Notes under the pieces: model-generated
Databases searched by the model: none
Told to the model about the DNA's origin: nothing
The model's input: the letters and a program-made list of their open reading frames with translations, nothing else
From: Theobroma cacao
Lineage: Eukaryota; Streptophyta; Magnoliopsida; Malvales; Malvaceae
Length of the DNA stretch: 64,000 nt
Direction: 5' to 3'
NCBI RefSeq assembly: GCF_000208745.1
Contig: NC_030851.1
Span: 5,432,524-5,496,523, forward strand
Made by a program: the position numbers and the translations under genes
Shown here: piece after piece, positions 47,981 through 58,574 of the stretch
Position numbering within the stretch: the first letter of the stretch is position 1
Layout of the letters: every line of letters starts with the position of its first letter

Positions 47981-49501
47981 ATGAGATCTGAGCCTCTTGT
48001 TCATGTCTTTCTTGTTTCTTTTCCAGGCCAAGGCCATGTCAATCCTCTTCTTAGACTTGGCAAGCGCCTTGCTTCAAAGGGCTTGCTTGTCACGTTCTCT
48101 ACACCCGAAAGCTTTGGAAAACAGATGACGAAAGCCAACAACATGATCACGGACGAGCCAACCCCAGTTGGTGATGGCTTTATCCGGTTTGAATTCTTCA
48201 AGGATGGCTGGGACGAGGATGATCCAAGACGCGCAGACCTTGACCAATACATGACTCAACTGGAGCTAGTGGCCAGAGATGAGATTCCTCGCATGATCAA
48301 GAAATACGCAGAGCAAAACCGCCCTGTGTCTTGCTTCATCAACAACCCCTTCATTCCTTGGGCATCTGATGTTGCTGAAAGCCTCGGCATTCCTTCTGCA
48401 ATGCTTTGGGTGCAATCTTGTGCGTGTTTTGCGGCATACTACCATTACCATCATGGGTTAGTGCCGTTTCCTAGTGAAAGTGATCCTGAAATTGACGTTC
48501 AGTTGCCCGCCATGCCACTTCTCAAGTACGATGAAGTTCCTAGTTTCTTGCATCCTTCAACTCCTTACCCTTTCTTGAGGAGGGCCATTCTTGGTCAGTT
48601 TAAGAACCTTAATAAGCCTTTTTGTGTAATGATGGACACTTTCCAGGAACTCGAGCCTGAAATCATTGAATACATGTCTAAGTTTTGCCCTATACAGCCT
48701 GTTGGTCCGCTGTTCAAGAACCATAAAGTATCAAACAGCACAGTTCGCTGTGACATCATGAAAGCCGATGACTGCATCGAGTGGCTGGACTCAAAACGAG
48801 CCTTATCAGTGATATACATCTCGTTTGGCTCTATTGCTTACTTGAAACAGGAACAAGTGGATGAAATAGCTCATGCGCTGTTAAACACTGGTCTCTCATT
48901 CTTGTGGGTCATGAAACCGCCGGCTAAAAGCCTTGGCCTTCCAACCCACACTTTGCCTGAAGGCTTCTTGGAGAAAGTAGGTGATAAGGGCAAGATTGTG
49001 CAATGGAGTCCACAAGAGAAGGTGCTAACTCACCCCTCGGTTTCCTGCTTTGTGTCGCATTGCGGCTGGAACTCAACGATGGAGGCACTCTCATCTGGTA
49101 TGCCGATTATTGCGTTTCCTCAATGGGGCGATCAGGTGACCGATGCTGTTTACTTGGTTGATGTGTTCAAGACTGGTGTGAGAATGTGCCGTGGAGAGGC
49201 AGCAAACAGGATAATTCCAAGGGAAGAGGTGGAGAAATGCTTGCTGGAAGTGACGCAGGGGACAAAGGCAGCAGAGATGAAGGAGAACGCCTTGAAGTGG
49301 AAGGCAGCAGCGGAGGCAGCGGTGGCGGATGGCGGTTCCTCTGATAGGAACATACAAGCCTTCATTGATGAGGTGAAACGGAGAAGCACGACAATTCACA
49401 CCGACACTGAAGCAGCTGCTAAGAACTTTGTCAATGGGTCTACTTCAAGAGAACGGACAGCGAAGCCAAGCAATGGGAAGTTAGGATTGGTGGAGTTATG
49501 A
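47981..49501 (+). CDS. UDP-glucosyltransferase, UGT84A type (limonoid/hydroxycinnamate GT-like), 506 aa
   Basis: Intronless. His19 in [17 protein letters not shown] is the expected catalytic base. The segments [40 protein letters not shown] and [18 protein letters not shown] are signatures of the UGT84A branch. The PSPG box starts at residue 342 ([20 protein letters not shown]) and ends WGDQ at 385. Enzymes of this branch make 1-O-glucose esters of hydroxycinnamic or gallic acids; one citrus member glucosylates limonoid A-ring lactones, and from memory this protein shares long stretches with it. Substrate cannot be fixed from sequence. The C-terminal 40 residues (after DEVKRRSTT) are a low-constraint extension ending GKLGLVEL. 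Asn replaces the usual catalytic-dyad Asp in NNPF, as in the upstream UGT. Its 3' end begins the segment duplicated at 52261. Confidence 0.94.
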   Translation: MRSEPLVHVFLVSFPGQGHVNPLLRLGKRLASKGLLVTFSTPESFGKQMTKANNMITDEPTPVGDGFIRFEFFKDGWDEDDPRRADLDQYMTQLELVARDEIPRMIKKYAEQNRPVSCFINNPFIPWASDVAESLGIPSAMLWVQSCACFAAYYHYHHGLVPFPSESDPEIDVQLPAMPLLKYDEVPSFLHPSTPYPFLRRAILGQFKNLNKPFCVMMDTFQELEPEIIEYMSKFCPIQPVGPLFKNHKVSNSTVRCDIMKADDCIEWLDSKRALSVIYISFGSIAYLKQEQVDEIAHALLNTGLSFLWVMKPPAKSLGLPTHTLPEGFLEKVGDKGKIVQWSPQEKVLTHPSVSCFVSHCGWNSTMEALSSGMPIIAFPQWGDQVTDAVYLVDVFKTGVRMCRGEAANRIIPREEVEKCLLEVTQGTKAAEMKENALKWKAAAEAAVADGGSSDRNIQAFIDEVKRRSTTIHTDTEAAAKNFVNGSTSRERTAKPSNGKLGLVEL

Positions 49502-51221
49502 TAGCGCTGGACACGTGTCATGAAAGGATTGCATGTCTCAAGATGATGTTAATTTGGTTTTAATGAATTAGAAAAGCATTTATTAGGATCTTATTATGTA
49601 CGTGTTTTTCTACCTTTTCTTTTTGTTCGTTCACTTGCAAGACGAAATATTGGGCACACTTGCTGTAATTTGCTATCCTAATGACCTAATGTATCTCCTT
49701 AATTAATCATGATCATGTGCTAGCTAGCTGAATTCGCAACTGCTTAATTAGTTTATCCTGGTCCTCAATTGGCTTTCTTCAGCCTAACTAAGTGTTTATA
49801 TGTAGAATGGAGTACAGTCTCTGCACTGGATGGTGAGTAGCACTTGGGTTGGCAAATTTGTACAACAACCTAATTTTGTTTGGGTTTGCTGTCTTGAGTA
49901 TTTACTTTATGTTACTAACCCTATACACCATAATCTTTTTTAGGTCACACTAGTTTAATTTGTTCCTCTCTGGGTATATTAGTACAAAATTATAGGACAT
50001 TGGCTCGGTTTGCTTAGCTTGAATTTTATCGGACGAGTACAACAAGGATTGTGCTTATTCACTGTCAGAGGAACAATTCTTTCATTTGCTGTTAGAATGA
50101 CAGTCCATGTTAATATTTTTTAACCTGGTTGACAAATTTCTCCTTTACCTAAGACGAACGAGATTCGAAGGAAGTTATCAATTTAACAAGAACCCAGACG
50201 GGGTAAACCTTACGTAAGTGTTGGATCATTGAGGAATTACTTGTTCTTTCATTCTTCCAGGTGAGTATGGTTTTAATTTAAGTTGGCACTCTTCACTTTC
50301 CATATTTGTGCTAAATAGATTTGCTATTGGCTATTGAGAAATTTCCAATTTAATTGTATGGGCACTAAAACTCAGCATATTCATCTGCTATAAAGCAATA
50401 TTGTAACGAAACATCAATAGAGATTCATCAATTATTACATTAAAATCTATCTCTTATCGCCTAATACCTCCCCTTAGAGATATATGCTCACAAATAGTAA
50501 TACTCAAATAAAAGTTAGTACCGAATTCTTAGTTAAATTTGTCTTCTCATCCGTAAAGATACAAATTAATATAAAAAACAAATAACTCTTAGCAACACAA
50601 TCAAAACAGAATTGCTTTATCTCAAGAGTTAAAAAAAGATAAGTTTGCCTTTGTCTAAAGAATTTGACAACTTACTCCAGCAAACCATTTGGTAAGTCGT
50701 CTTTTTTTCCTTTTTGGAAAGCACTAAAAAATATCATTGCAAATCGGAGCAAGAAAGGACAGTCACAGGTTACATGACAAAAACCACAATTGACAAAATG
50801 TAAAAGATTGTGGTAAGTCGTTTTTATAAATATTAAAATTGAAAATTTTTAGTTGAATTTAAACCATTTTAGTTGATAAATTAAACACTGTTATTATAAG
50901 TAATATGAGATTCAGTTGAATTCAACATTTATGATAATAATACTAACTCATATAAAGTAATTTTATATTTACGCGTTAATTGTTGCTTCATTTTTATTAA
51001 ATTTTGTTGCAAGAAGGAGCAAATGAGTTGAAAAAAAAAAAAGAACTTTTCGTTCGAAATTAACTACAATAGTGAAGATTTTATGGCCCACATAATAAAA
51101 TTAATCCCTATTAGTTAATCATAAGAAGTTTGAAACAACAAAAACTTGTTAGACAAGATAGTGGGCTACCTGATTTCAAACCAAGAATAATAAAACTGAA
51201 GAAACAAAAAATTTGATATAG
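49391..51221 (+). repeat. Segmental duplication, copy A (UGT 3' end and spacer, no CHX)
   Basis: From inside the last 40 codons of the UGT84A gene, this segment aligns collinearly with 52261-53928 (copy B) and, from 50258, with 60737-61609 (copy C). Similarity ends at gatatag (51221), just before the point where B and C run on into CHX genes, so copy A has lost its CHX or was cut there. It lacks a roughly 22-bp piece present in B and C near 50390, and has its own 111-bp insertion at 50701. Confidence 0.85.
50701..50811 (-). mobile_element. 111-bp SINE-like insertion with 10-bp target duplication
   Basis: The insert is flanked by ggtaagtcgt at 50691-50700 and 50812-50821, and copies B (53511-53520) and C (61200-61210) of the same segment have no insert, so it is a true insertion. 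Read on the minus strand it ends in an A-rich tract (aaaaaggaaaaaaag), as retroposed sequences do. No inverted termini were seen. It could also be a short retroposed transcript fragment. Confidence 0.6.
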
Positions 51222-51886
51222 ATAAAAAAACCAACACCTTCATTTTATCTAGGAGTCTTGTCCTTTAGCTAAAAAAACCAACACGCTCCACTCTCAAACT
51301 CCCTAAAACAGTGTGAGGTATTCAGTTTTAGGTATATTGAGTAATATGGAATTTACAATGCATAACTACGGTCTTAATTTAGGTAAGAATATAATTATAT
51401 ATATATATATGTTAAAATAGTTTTTATTTGATGTACTATTAGTCTATAGTTTTTATACATTGTTACTTCATCAAAATGTGTCATCTCATTAATGAGGTAA
51501 AATAAAAAATTTTAGTGACTTAAAATCAAATATTAAAAAATTTATAATAACTAATTAAACAAAAAATAATTTTTTTTCCACTTTTTTAAGGAACATTTTG
51601 GTGAATTGATAGTGGAGTTGGAGAGAGATAAAAAAAAGGAAAGCAAGAAAAAGAACTTTGAAAGATAGAAAAGCGAAAATATGTTATTTATTGTTTAATT
51701 AATTATTATAAATTTTTTAATATTTAATTTTAAATCTTAATAATTGTTTATTTTACTTTATTAAAAAGGTGAAACATTTTGGTGAACTGATAATATATAG
51801 TCAATACATCAAATATAAATCTATGTTAGTAAATTTTTTTTTTTAATCTAAACTACCTCGCATGCTTACTAATTTTGAAAGAAGGC

Positions 51887-52030
51887 TTCTTTTGCTTTAT
51901 AATGAGTTTGGGTAAATTGAAACGTAGGTCGAAGGTGTGAAAGCGGAGGGACAAAGAACACGGATTCTTTTGCTTTATAATGATTTTAGGTATAAATTGA
52001 AACCTAGGTCAAAGGGGAGGGAAAAAGAAT
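51887..52030. repeat. About 78-bp tandem duplication beside the tRNA gene
   Basis: The segment starting ttcttttgctttataatga occurs at 51887 and again at 51965, sharing 'attgaaac.taggtc.aagg' and a G-rich end. Copies differ by several substitutions and small indels. Confidence 0.75.
52022..52026 (-). terminator. Pol III terminator of tRNA-Glu
   Basis: A run of five T on the minus strand, 7-11 nt past the tRNA 3' end, as expected for RNA polymerase III termination. Confidence 0.6.
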
Positions 52031-52032
52031 AA

Positions 52033-52104
52033 TTCCGTTGCCGGGAATCGAACCCGGGTCTCCTGGGTGAAAGCCAGACATCCTAGCCGCTGGACGACAA
52101 CGGA
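52033..52104 (-). tRNA. tRNA-Glu (anticodon TTC)
   Basis: The 72-nt minus-strand sequence folds as a complete cloverleaf. The acceptor stem is TCCGTTG paired with CAACGGA plus discriminator A. The anticodon stem TCTGG/CCAGG has loop CTTTCAC, giving anticodon TTC (plus-strand 52069-52071). The T arm is CCCGGGTTCGATTCCCGG, with the B box GGTTCGATTCC. It has no intron. Relative to the common plant sequence there are only one or two changes in the D loop and position 26, so it looks functional. It sits in the spacer between duplicated segments A and B. Confidence 0.96.
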
Positions 52105-52260
52105 TTTAATGCCATAATAAGATTAGTAACTTCCTCATCGTTAAGATTTTTTGTTTTCTTCTTCCAGCCTTGACGGCCCAAGGCCAGGAATAGTGGGGAC
52201 GAACCTCTGTTGTGTTCACGTGATAGCAACTAGGAAAATCCAGTGGAAACGTAGATTAAG

Positions 52261-52375
52261 ACAATTGTACCACACTGACACTGATGCAGGTGCCGGGAAG
52301 TTTGTCAACTGGTCCACTTGAGCAGAACGGACTGCGAGGGCAGGCAATGGGAAGTTAGGGTTGGTGGAGTCACAC
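52261..52375 (+). pseudogene. 3' remnant of a UGT84A gene
   Basis: About 38 codons correspond to the C-terminal extension of the UGT at 47981-49501 (GKFVN, ERTA and GNGKLGLVE are readable). The equivalent of its STSRERT has an in-frame TGA, and the real stop codon is changed. The whole catalytic part, including the PSPG box, is missing. It marks the left end of duplicated copy B. Confidence 0.85.
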
Positions 52376-54023
52376 AAACGGTGAAATCATGTCATGAAAG
52401 GATTGGAGGACTCTAGATGATATTAATTTGTTTTTAGTAAGTTAGGAAAGCATTTATTAGGATCTTATGTACGTGTTGTACCTTTTCTTTTTGTTCGTTC
52501 ATTTGCAAGATGAAATATTGGGCACCCTTGCTGTAATTTGCTATCCTAACGACCTAATGTATCCCCTTAATTAATCATGAGCTAGCTATCTGAATTCGCA
52601 ACTGCTTAATTAATTAGTTTATCCTGGCCCTCATTTAGTTTTCTTCAGCCTAATTAAGTGGTTATATGTAGTACGGAGTACAGTATCTGATAACACTTGG
52701 GCTGGCAAATTTGCACAAAAACCTAACTTCGTTAGGGTTTGTTCTCTGGAGTATACACTTTATGCTACTTTACCCTGCATACCATAATATTTTTTTAGGA
52801 CACACTACTTTAGTTTGTGCCTCTCTTCATATATACACTAGTACAAATTAAAAGACATTGACTCGGTTTGCTTAGCTTTAATTTCATCGAACAAGTACAA
52901 CAAGTACTACAAGGATTGTACTTATTTACTGTGAAAGTAATAATTCTTTTCATTTGCTGATAGAATGACAGTCCATATTAATATTTTTTAACCTAATTGG
53001 CATATTTCTCATTTACCTAAGACGAAAGAGATTCGGAAGAAGTTATCAATATAACAAGAACCCATACGAGGTAAACCTTACATAAGTGTTGGATCAATGA
53101 AGAATTACTTTGCTCTTCTTACATTCTTCAAAGGCAAGTGAGTATGGTTTTAATTTTCAGTTGGTGCCCAAAACTCGGCATATTCATCTGCTACCCTGTG
53201 CCAGTCATCTATATAAAGCAATATTGTAACAAAACATCGATAGAGATTATCCAATGATTAGATCAAAATCTATTTATTATCGTCTAATACCTCTCCTTAG
53301 AGATATATGCTCACAAATAGTAATATTCAAATAAAAACTAATAACAAAGTTTTAACTAAATTTGTCTTCTGATCCATCAGGATACAAAGTAAAATAAAAA
53401 ACAAAAAACTCTCAACGAACAATTAAAATAGATTTGTTTTATATCAAGAGTTAAAAAAAAAGGTTTGTCTTTGTATAAAGAATTTGACAGCTTGTTCCAA
53501 CAAACCATTTGGTACATCGTTATTATAAATATTAAAACTAAAATTTTAAAGTTTAATTTAAGTTATTTCAATTAATAAACTAAATATTGTTATTATAAGT
53601 CATATGAGATTCATCTGAATTTACTATTTATAATAATTATAATAATAATAACTCGTATAAAGTAATTTTATATTTATTCGTTAATTGTTATTTCGATTTG
53701 ATTAAATTTTGTTACCTCAGATGAAGGAGCAAATGAGTTGGAAAAAAGAATTTTTCATTCAGAATTAACTACTTAATAGTGAAGATTTTATGGCCCACGT
53801 AATGAAATTAATCTCAATTAGTTAGTCATAGGAAGTTTGAAACAACAAAAACTTGTTAGACGAGACAGTGGTCTACTTGATTTTAAACCAAGAATAATAA
53901 AACTGAAGAAACAAAAAATTTGATATAGCTCACAAAAACTTTGTTTTATAAGCAATGATTCCCATTCCTTTCTCCTTCAATTCAATCTCCCATTTCCTTT
54001 AATATCTTTGTAGCCAGGACGCG

Positions 54024-56528
54024 ATGGCATTTAGTAATTTAAGCTCGTCCACCACCGGAATGGAAGGTCAAGGCATCGTGGAGGAGATCTGTCTTAAATT
54101 TCCTCCCAAAGTCAGCTCTCCAGGCTTGGCTGCATACATCTTGAGCAACGAACAAAATGAAAAATTCACAGACTTTGCTGCGCCAAGACTTCATTTGCAG
54201 ATGATTGTCATTTTTGCTCTCACTCAAATTATTCATTATCTGCTTAAACACCTGGGATTGCCAATTTTCATCTCCCAAATTCTTGTATGTGCATTCTCTC
54301 ATATTTCTTCCCCTTTTTTCTTTTCTTTTTTTTTTTTATATTTTAATAGTTAATTCACGACTGGGAAATTCTAACAGCGGGTTGTCAACTTTTTCTTAAT
54401 GCAGGCAGGGATATTACTCGGTCCTATGGTTTTCAAGGGTCATAATTCATTGGTTACAATGTCAGAGGATAGTGTTCAGGTTCTCGGTACGGTGGCATCC
54501 TTGGGATATATATTCTTTTTGTTTTTAAGTGGGGTGAAGATGGACCTGAGCATGACATACAAAGCTGGAAGGAAGGCCGTCTGCATTGGTTTACTAACAG
54601 TGGTGGTGCCTCTGACATTTTCTTTGATAACGGTTAAGGCCCTCAGCACAGACGAATTGTTTAAAAACAACAGTTTCTTTCTTGCAGTAACTTATTCCGG
54701 AACTTCATTTCCGGTCATACATTGCCTTCTCAGTGAGCTGAAAATCCTGAATTCAGAACTTGGCAGGCTAGGACTCTCAGCAGCACTTGTCAGTGACATG
54801 GCGTCATTAGTTCTTATGAATCTCAGCCAATGGGTGAAGGTAGCGCAAGAAAAATCAGCAACACTGGTTCTCAAGGATTTTGGACTGGCTATAGCCTTTT
54901 TTTTAGTAGTGGCATTTGTGTTGCGACCGGGGATGAAATGGATGGTGAAACGCACGCCTGAGGGTGGCCAGATAAAAGATGTATTCCTTTATGCCGTCAT
55001 TTTGGGGTTCATGTCGTCACCTAGGATTACTGGAATCTTTAATATATTCCTTCTCTTTGGTCCATTTATCCTGGGATTGGCTGTCCCAGATGGACCCCCT
55101 TTGGGATCTGCTCTGGTCGAAAAGTTGGACCCTGTTGTTTCAGGGTTGTTTTTGCCTTTGTTTGCATCAACATGTGGCATGAGGATTGATTTGTCTTACC
55201 TCAAAGAGAGTAAGGAATATGCACAACACCAAGCAATTGCTGCTGTTGTAGCACTTATTGTCAAATTTGGGGTCTCTCTAGCGCTGCCCTTATTATGCAA
55301 GATGCCCATGAGGGATTCTTTGGCACTTGCTTGTATAATGATGTCCAAAGGTATTGTTGAGATGGCTTCGTATAGCTTCTTGAATGACAACATGGTTATA
55401 TCTCAGGATGTATTCGCTTTCATGTCTATTATCATCGTTTTGTTAGCAAGCATTGTGCCACTGCTTGTGAAAAGACTCTATGATCCTTCGAGGAAGTATA
55501 TAGGCTACCAGAAAAGGAGCATCATCCATTCCAAGCTCAATGAGGAGCTGCGGATGATTGGCTGCATTCACGTACCGGGTAATGTCAATTCTATCATTAA
55601 CATTTTGAATGCCTCCTGTCCAAACAGAGAAAACCCCATTGCTCTTGACGTCCTTCACCTTGTTAAGCTCAGTGGACGTGCCACACCACTTTTCATTGCA
55701 CATCAAAAGCACACGAAAACCCTGTCTAACAAATCTTACTCTGAGAACGTTGTCCTAGCTTTTAATCAGTTTGAACGAGACAATTGGGAAGCTGTATCAG
55801 TGAATGTTTTCACCGCAGTCTCTCCGCCAAATTTAATGTATGAGGATATATGCAATCTCGCCTTAGACAAGCTCACATCCTTTATACTGCTTCCATTTCA
55901 CCGCAGATGGTATATTGACGGAAGCATTGAATCTGAAGGCCAAGCCATCAGGAGCCTGAATTGTAGCATCCTAGAAAGGGCGCCTTGCTCAGTAGGGATC
56001 CTTGTCGAAGGCCGTCGCCATCTAAAACGCTCCAATTCGAGAGACATATTATCTTCAGAATCATCATCATACAGCATCGCTGTGATTTTCTTAGGGGGTA
56101 AAGATGATAGGGAGGCGCTAGCGTTAGCCAAACGCATTTCCCAAGGTCAAAGGGTTAACCTTACTGTTATTCATCTCAAAGCCACCAATGGTTTAGGCGC
56201 TGTCCTAAGTGATTCTGATAGACTTCTTGATGATGAGATGTTGAGGGGTGTTAAGGAAAGTGGATATATAAGATACGTAGATGAGCAAGTAAATGATGGG
56301 CCCGAAACTTCATCGTTTCTTCGATCCATTGCGGATAACTACCAGCTTATCATTGTTGGGAGACGATACGACACGGAAGATCCCCGAACTTTAGGCCTCG
56401 AGGAATGGAGTGAATTTCAAGAGATTGGAATCATTGGAGACCTGCTTTCATCTGCAGATTTTGGTGGCAATTATTCTGTGTTGATTGTGCAACAACAACA
56501 ACAACTGCTTAAGTCCCAATATAAATGA
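54024..56528 (+). CDS. Cation/H+ antiporter, CHX family, 2 exons, 794 aa
   Basis: Exon 1 is 54024-54284 and exon 2 is 54405-56528, joined in phase 0 by a 120-bp intron. CHX proteins (CPA2 family) exchange K+ or Na+ for H+ across endomembranes or the plasma membrane and adjust pH and osmotic balance, notably in pollen and guard cells. The first membrane segments run from QMIVIFALTQIIHYLL through FISQILAGILLGPMVFKG, the standard start of the Na+/H+ exchanger domain (residues about 60-430, ten or more hydrophobic segments). The soluble C-terminal half has a universal-stress-like fold ending in IIVGRRYD and SVLIVQQQQQ. The length (about 800 aa) is normal. A weak TATA (ttttataa, 53944) and first ATG support the start. 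Its tandem copy at 61702 is almost identical but frameshifted. The exact subfamily is not assigned. Confidence 0.92.
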
Positions 56529-58574
56529 TGTTCTAAAGTTGCCATTTGCTTTCCCTACTCATATCCTTAGGCTGTTCGATGTGGGTTAGTGTTAGCCAAA
56601 GACTTGTAAATTTGAGACTTGCCTTTGGGTGGTTCTAACAACTTGAAATATTTGATGAAGTTGGTACAGTGTTTGACCAATTGTGCAATCCGACTTGTAG
56701 AGAAAAAAAAAAATGGACACGCTTTCTGATTTCTTTACAAAAAAAAAAAAAGCTCAAAGAGGACAACAACCAAACCTCTTTTATTGCGACATATTTCATT
56801 GGTAATTTGGCATGATTTGCTCATGTTTATAAGCTTGATTTTCACGTGCTTTTAGTTTATGTTGATTACCTCTTTAACAAACTCGAAGAAAAGATGAAGA
56901 TTCTATTCCCTCAATGGTCAAAATCATTTCAGAGACGTGACAAAAATATTGTGCATTAAGTCATTACATTGCATGTGTTTTGTATAAACTTATTGAAACT
57001 GTAGGGCGTAATTAATTAAGTACTAATATATTCAATTCATTAGAAAAGTTAAGGAACATTCAAATATTAAATTAATTGTAATAAGTTCATAGAAGCAAAA
57101 AATTTCAATTGAATTAGTATCACTTTGTCAAAGAAAGATGGAAAATCAATATCTACCAGAAAGAAAAGATAAGCTCAAATGGTACTCCACCTAACGGAGG
57201 ACATGCAAACAATCAAATTGAAGTGTAACGCATGTTAGAATGAAAAACAAGTTACAAATTGCTAATTTGAAATTTGGAATACTATGATTGAAACATTTAA
57301 TTCAATTAGGTGTCGTATCAGCTTTTCCATTGATGTTACCGATTCGTCTCAAATACCATATATTGGCTTTTCCATGTGTTAAGGCAGCTTTTCTTTGCTG
57401 ATATATCTGTAATTTTGATTAAAAATATCAGGCAGTACAAGCTTTTATCCATGTGCTCTACTCGAAGTGCACAAAACTACTCAATATTTTTCTGGTCCCA
57501 GATGAAGTCGATTGCTGGCAGAATATGCAGTGAAGGACTACTGAAGGGTTAGAAATATCTCGCAACTAAAGAAATTAAAAAAGAAAAGCTGAAAAGCATT
57601 TGATTTAATGTAAGTGAGGGTTATTCCTTATAATTTAAACAGGTGTAATCACATTTTAATGTTTGGTTTGTATAAAGTAAATGATAAAGTTATATCATTG
57701 TAACGTGATTACAATGAGAGAAGGTAATTGCATTACAATAAGAGAATGGAATGTTATTCCTTTCCCTCACAAAGGGAAAATTACATATTTTTTCTTTCTC
57801 TAATTGTCCATCTAATTGCCTTGACCCTCTTCTTCTTTTTCTTATTGGGAATCTCATAGTTTTTGAATGTTCTATATGCTTACAGGTTAACTGAAGATTT
57901 TCAACAATTCTTTTTTCTCTGTCACTAGGATTTCAAGTATTAAAAACCAAAAAAGTGAGATAAAAATCTAACACAGTTTTCCTAATATTACTAGACATTC
58001 CACAAAGATCAAGAAAATCTACCAAAAGGAAAAACCCAATATTAAGATCAATCAAACTAGGGTTTCAATTTAGAATTGAGTCAGGAAAAAGAAACAGAAT
58101 AAAGCTTCAAATTGCCTGCAAACAAGATCAACGAAAGCAAGATCAGCGAAAACGCTCAAGAAGTACACAGATAGAAGAAATTAAAATACTAAAAGTCTAA
58201 AACAATAAACGATGCATGCACTATATACTGGTTTTGTTTTGGGAATCTCATGGATTTTGTTTTGTGGAATGTTCTATATACTTGTTTTGACCATGTATGT
58301 GCTTTATGTATTGTTCTTAACGATGGATCTGAATTCAACGATGGGTGCAAGGAGGAACAAGAGAAAAAAGATGAAAAAAATAAAATAAAAATAAACCTAT
58401 AGTTCAATCAATGATGGGTGCAAGGAGGGAGTTGAGAGAAGAAAAAAAAGAAGGAAAGAAAAAAAGAAGAAGTAGACAAACAGAAAAAGGAAAGTGGAGT
58501 TTTGTGCCAAAAAAATTAATTTTATTTGTTAAATAAAATAAAAATAATTAAATGTATGATTGATAAATTATATA
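56529..58574. other. Spacer downstream of the intact CHX gene
   Basis: CHX 3' UTR (to about 56750), then AT-rich sequence with A-runs near 56705 and 56741. A small inverted-repeat element is possible at 57614-57770 (separate entry). The minus-strand open frame 58189-58407 is not recognised. A purine-rich stretch lies at 58415-58500. Confidence 0.45.
57614..57770. mobile_element. Possible small MITE
   Basis: The ends read GTGAGGG and CCCTCAC, and an inner pair tgtaatcacatt (57644) and aacgtgattaca (57703) is inverted with one mismatch. The size (157 bp) fits a MITE. No clear target duplication was seen, so this is tentative. Confidence 0.35.

Larger units (their letters stand above)
51222..52032. 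other. Spacer between copy A and the tRNA gene
   Basis: AT-rich unique sequence with a TA run near 51400, plus a 78-bp tandem duplication at 51887-52030 (separate entry). No protein gene. Confidence 0.5.
52261..56528 (+). repeat. Segmental duplication, copy B (UGT tail, spacer, CHX)
   Basis: Matches copy A (49391-51221) on the left and copy C (60737-64000) on the right. It lacks about 85 bp (the 'cactcttcactttcc' region) that A and C both keep, while B and C both keep a roughly 22-bp piece missing in A. B and C are most alike over the CHX gene, where large stretches are identical. Confidence 0.85.

Noticed and set aside
54039..54302. Minus-strand frames opposite CHX exon 1, repeated at 61717-61980
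   Set aside because: Conserved only because the CHX sequence itself is duplicated; no independent evidence.
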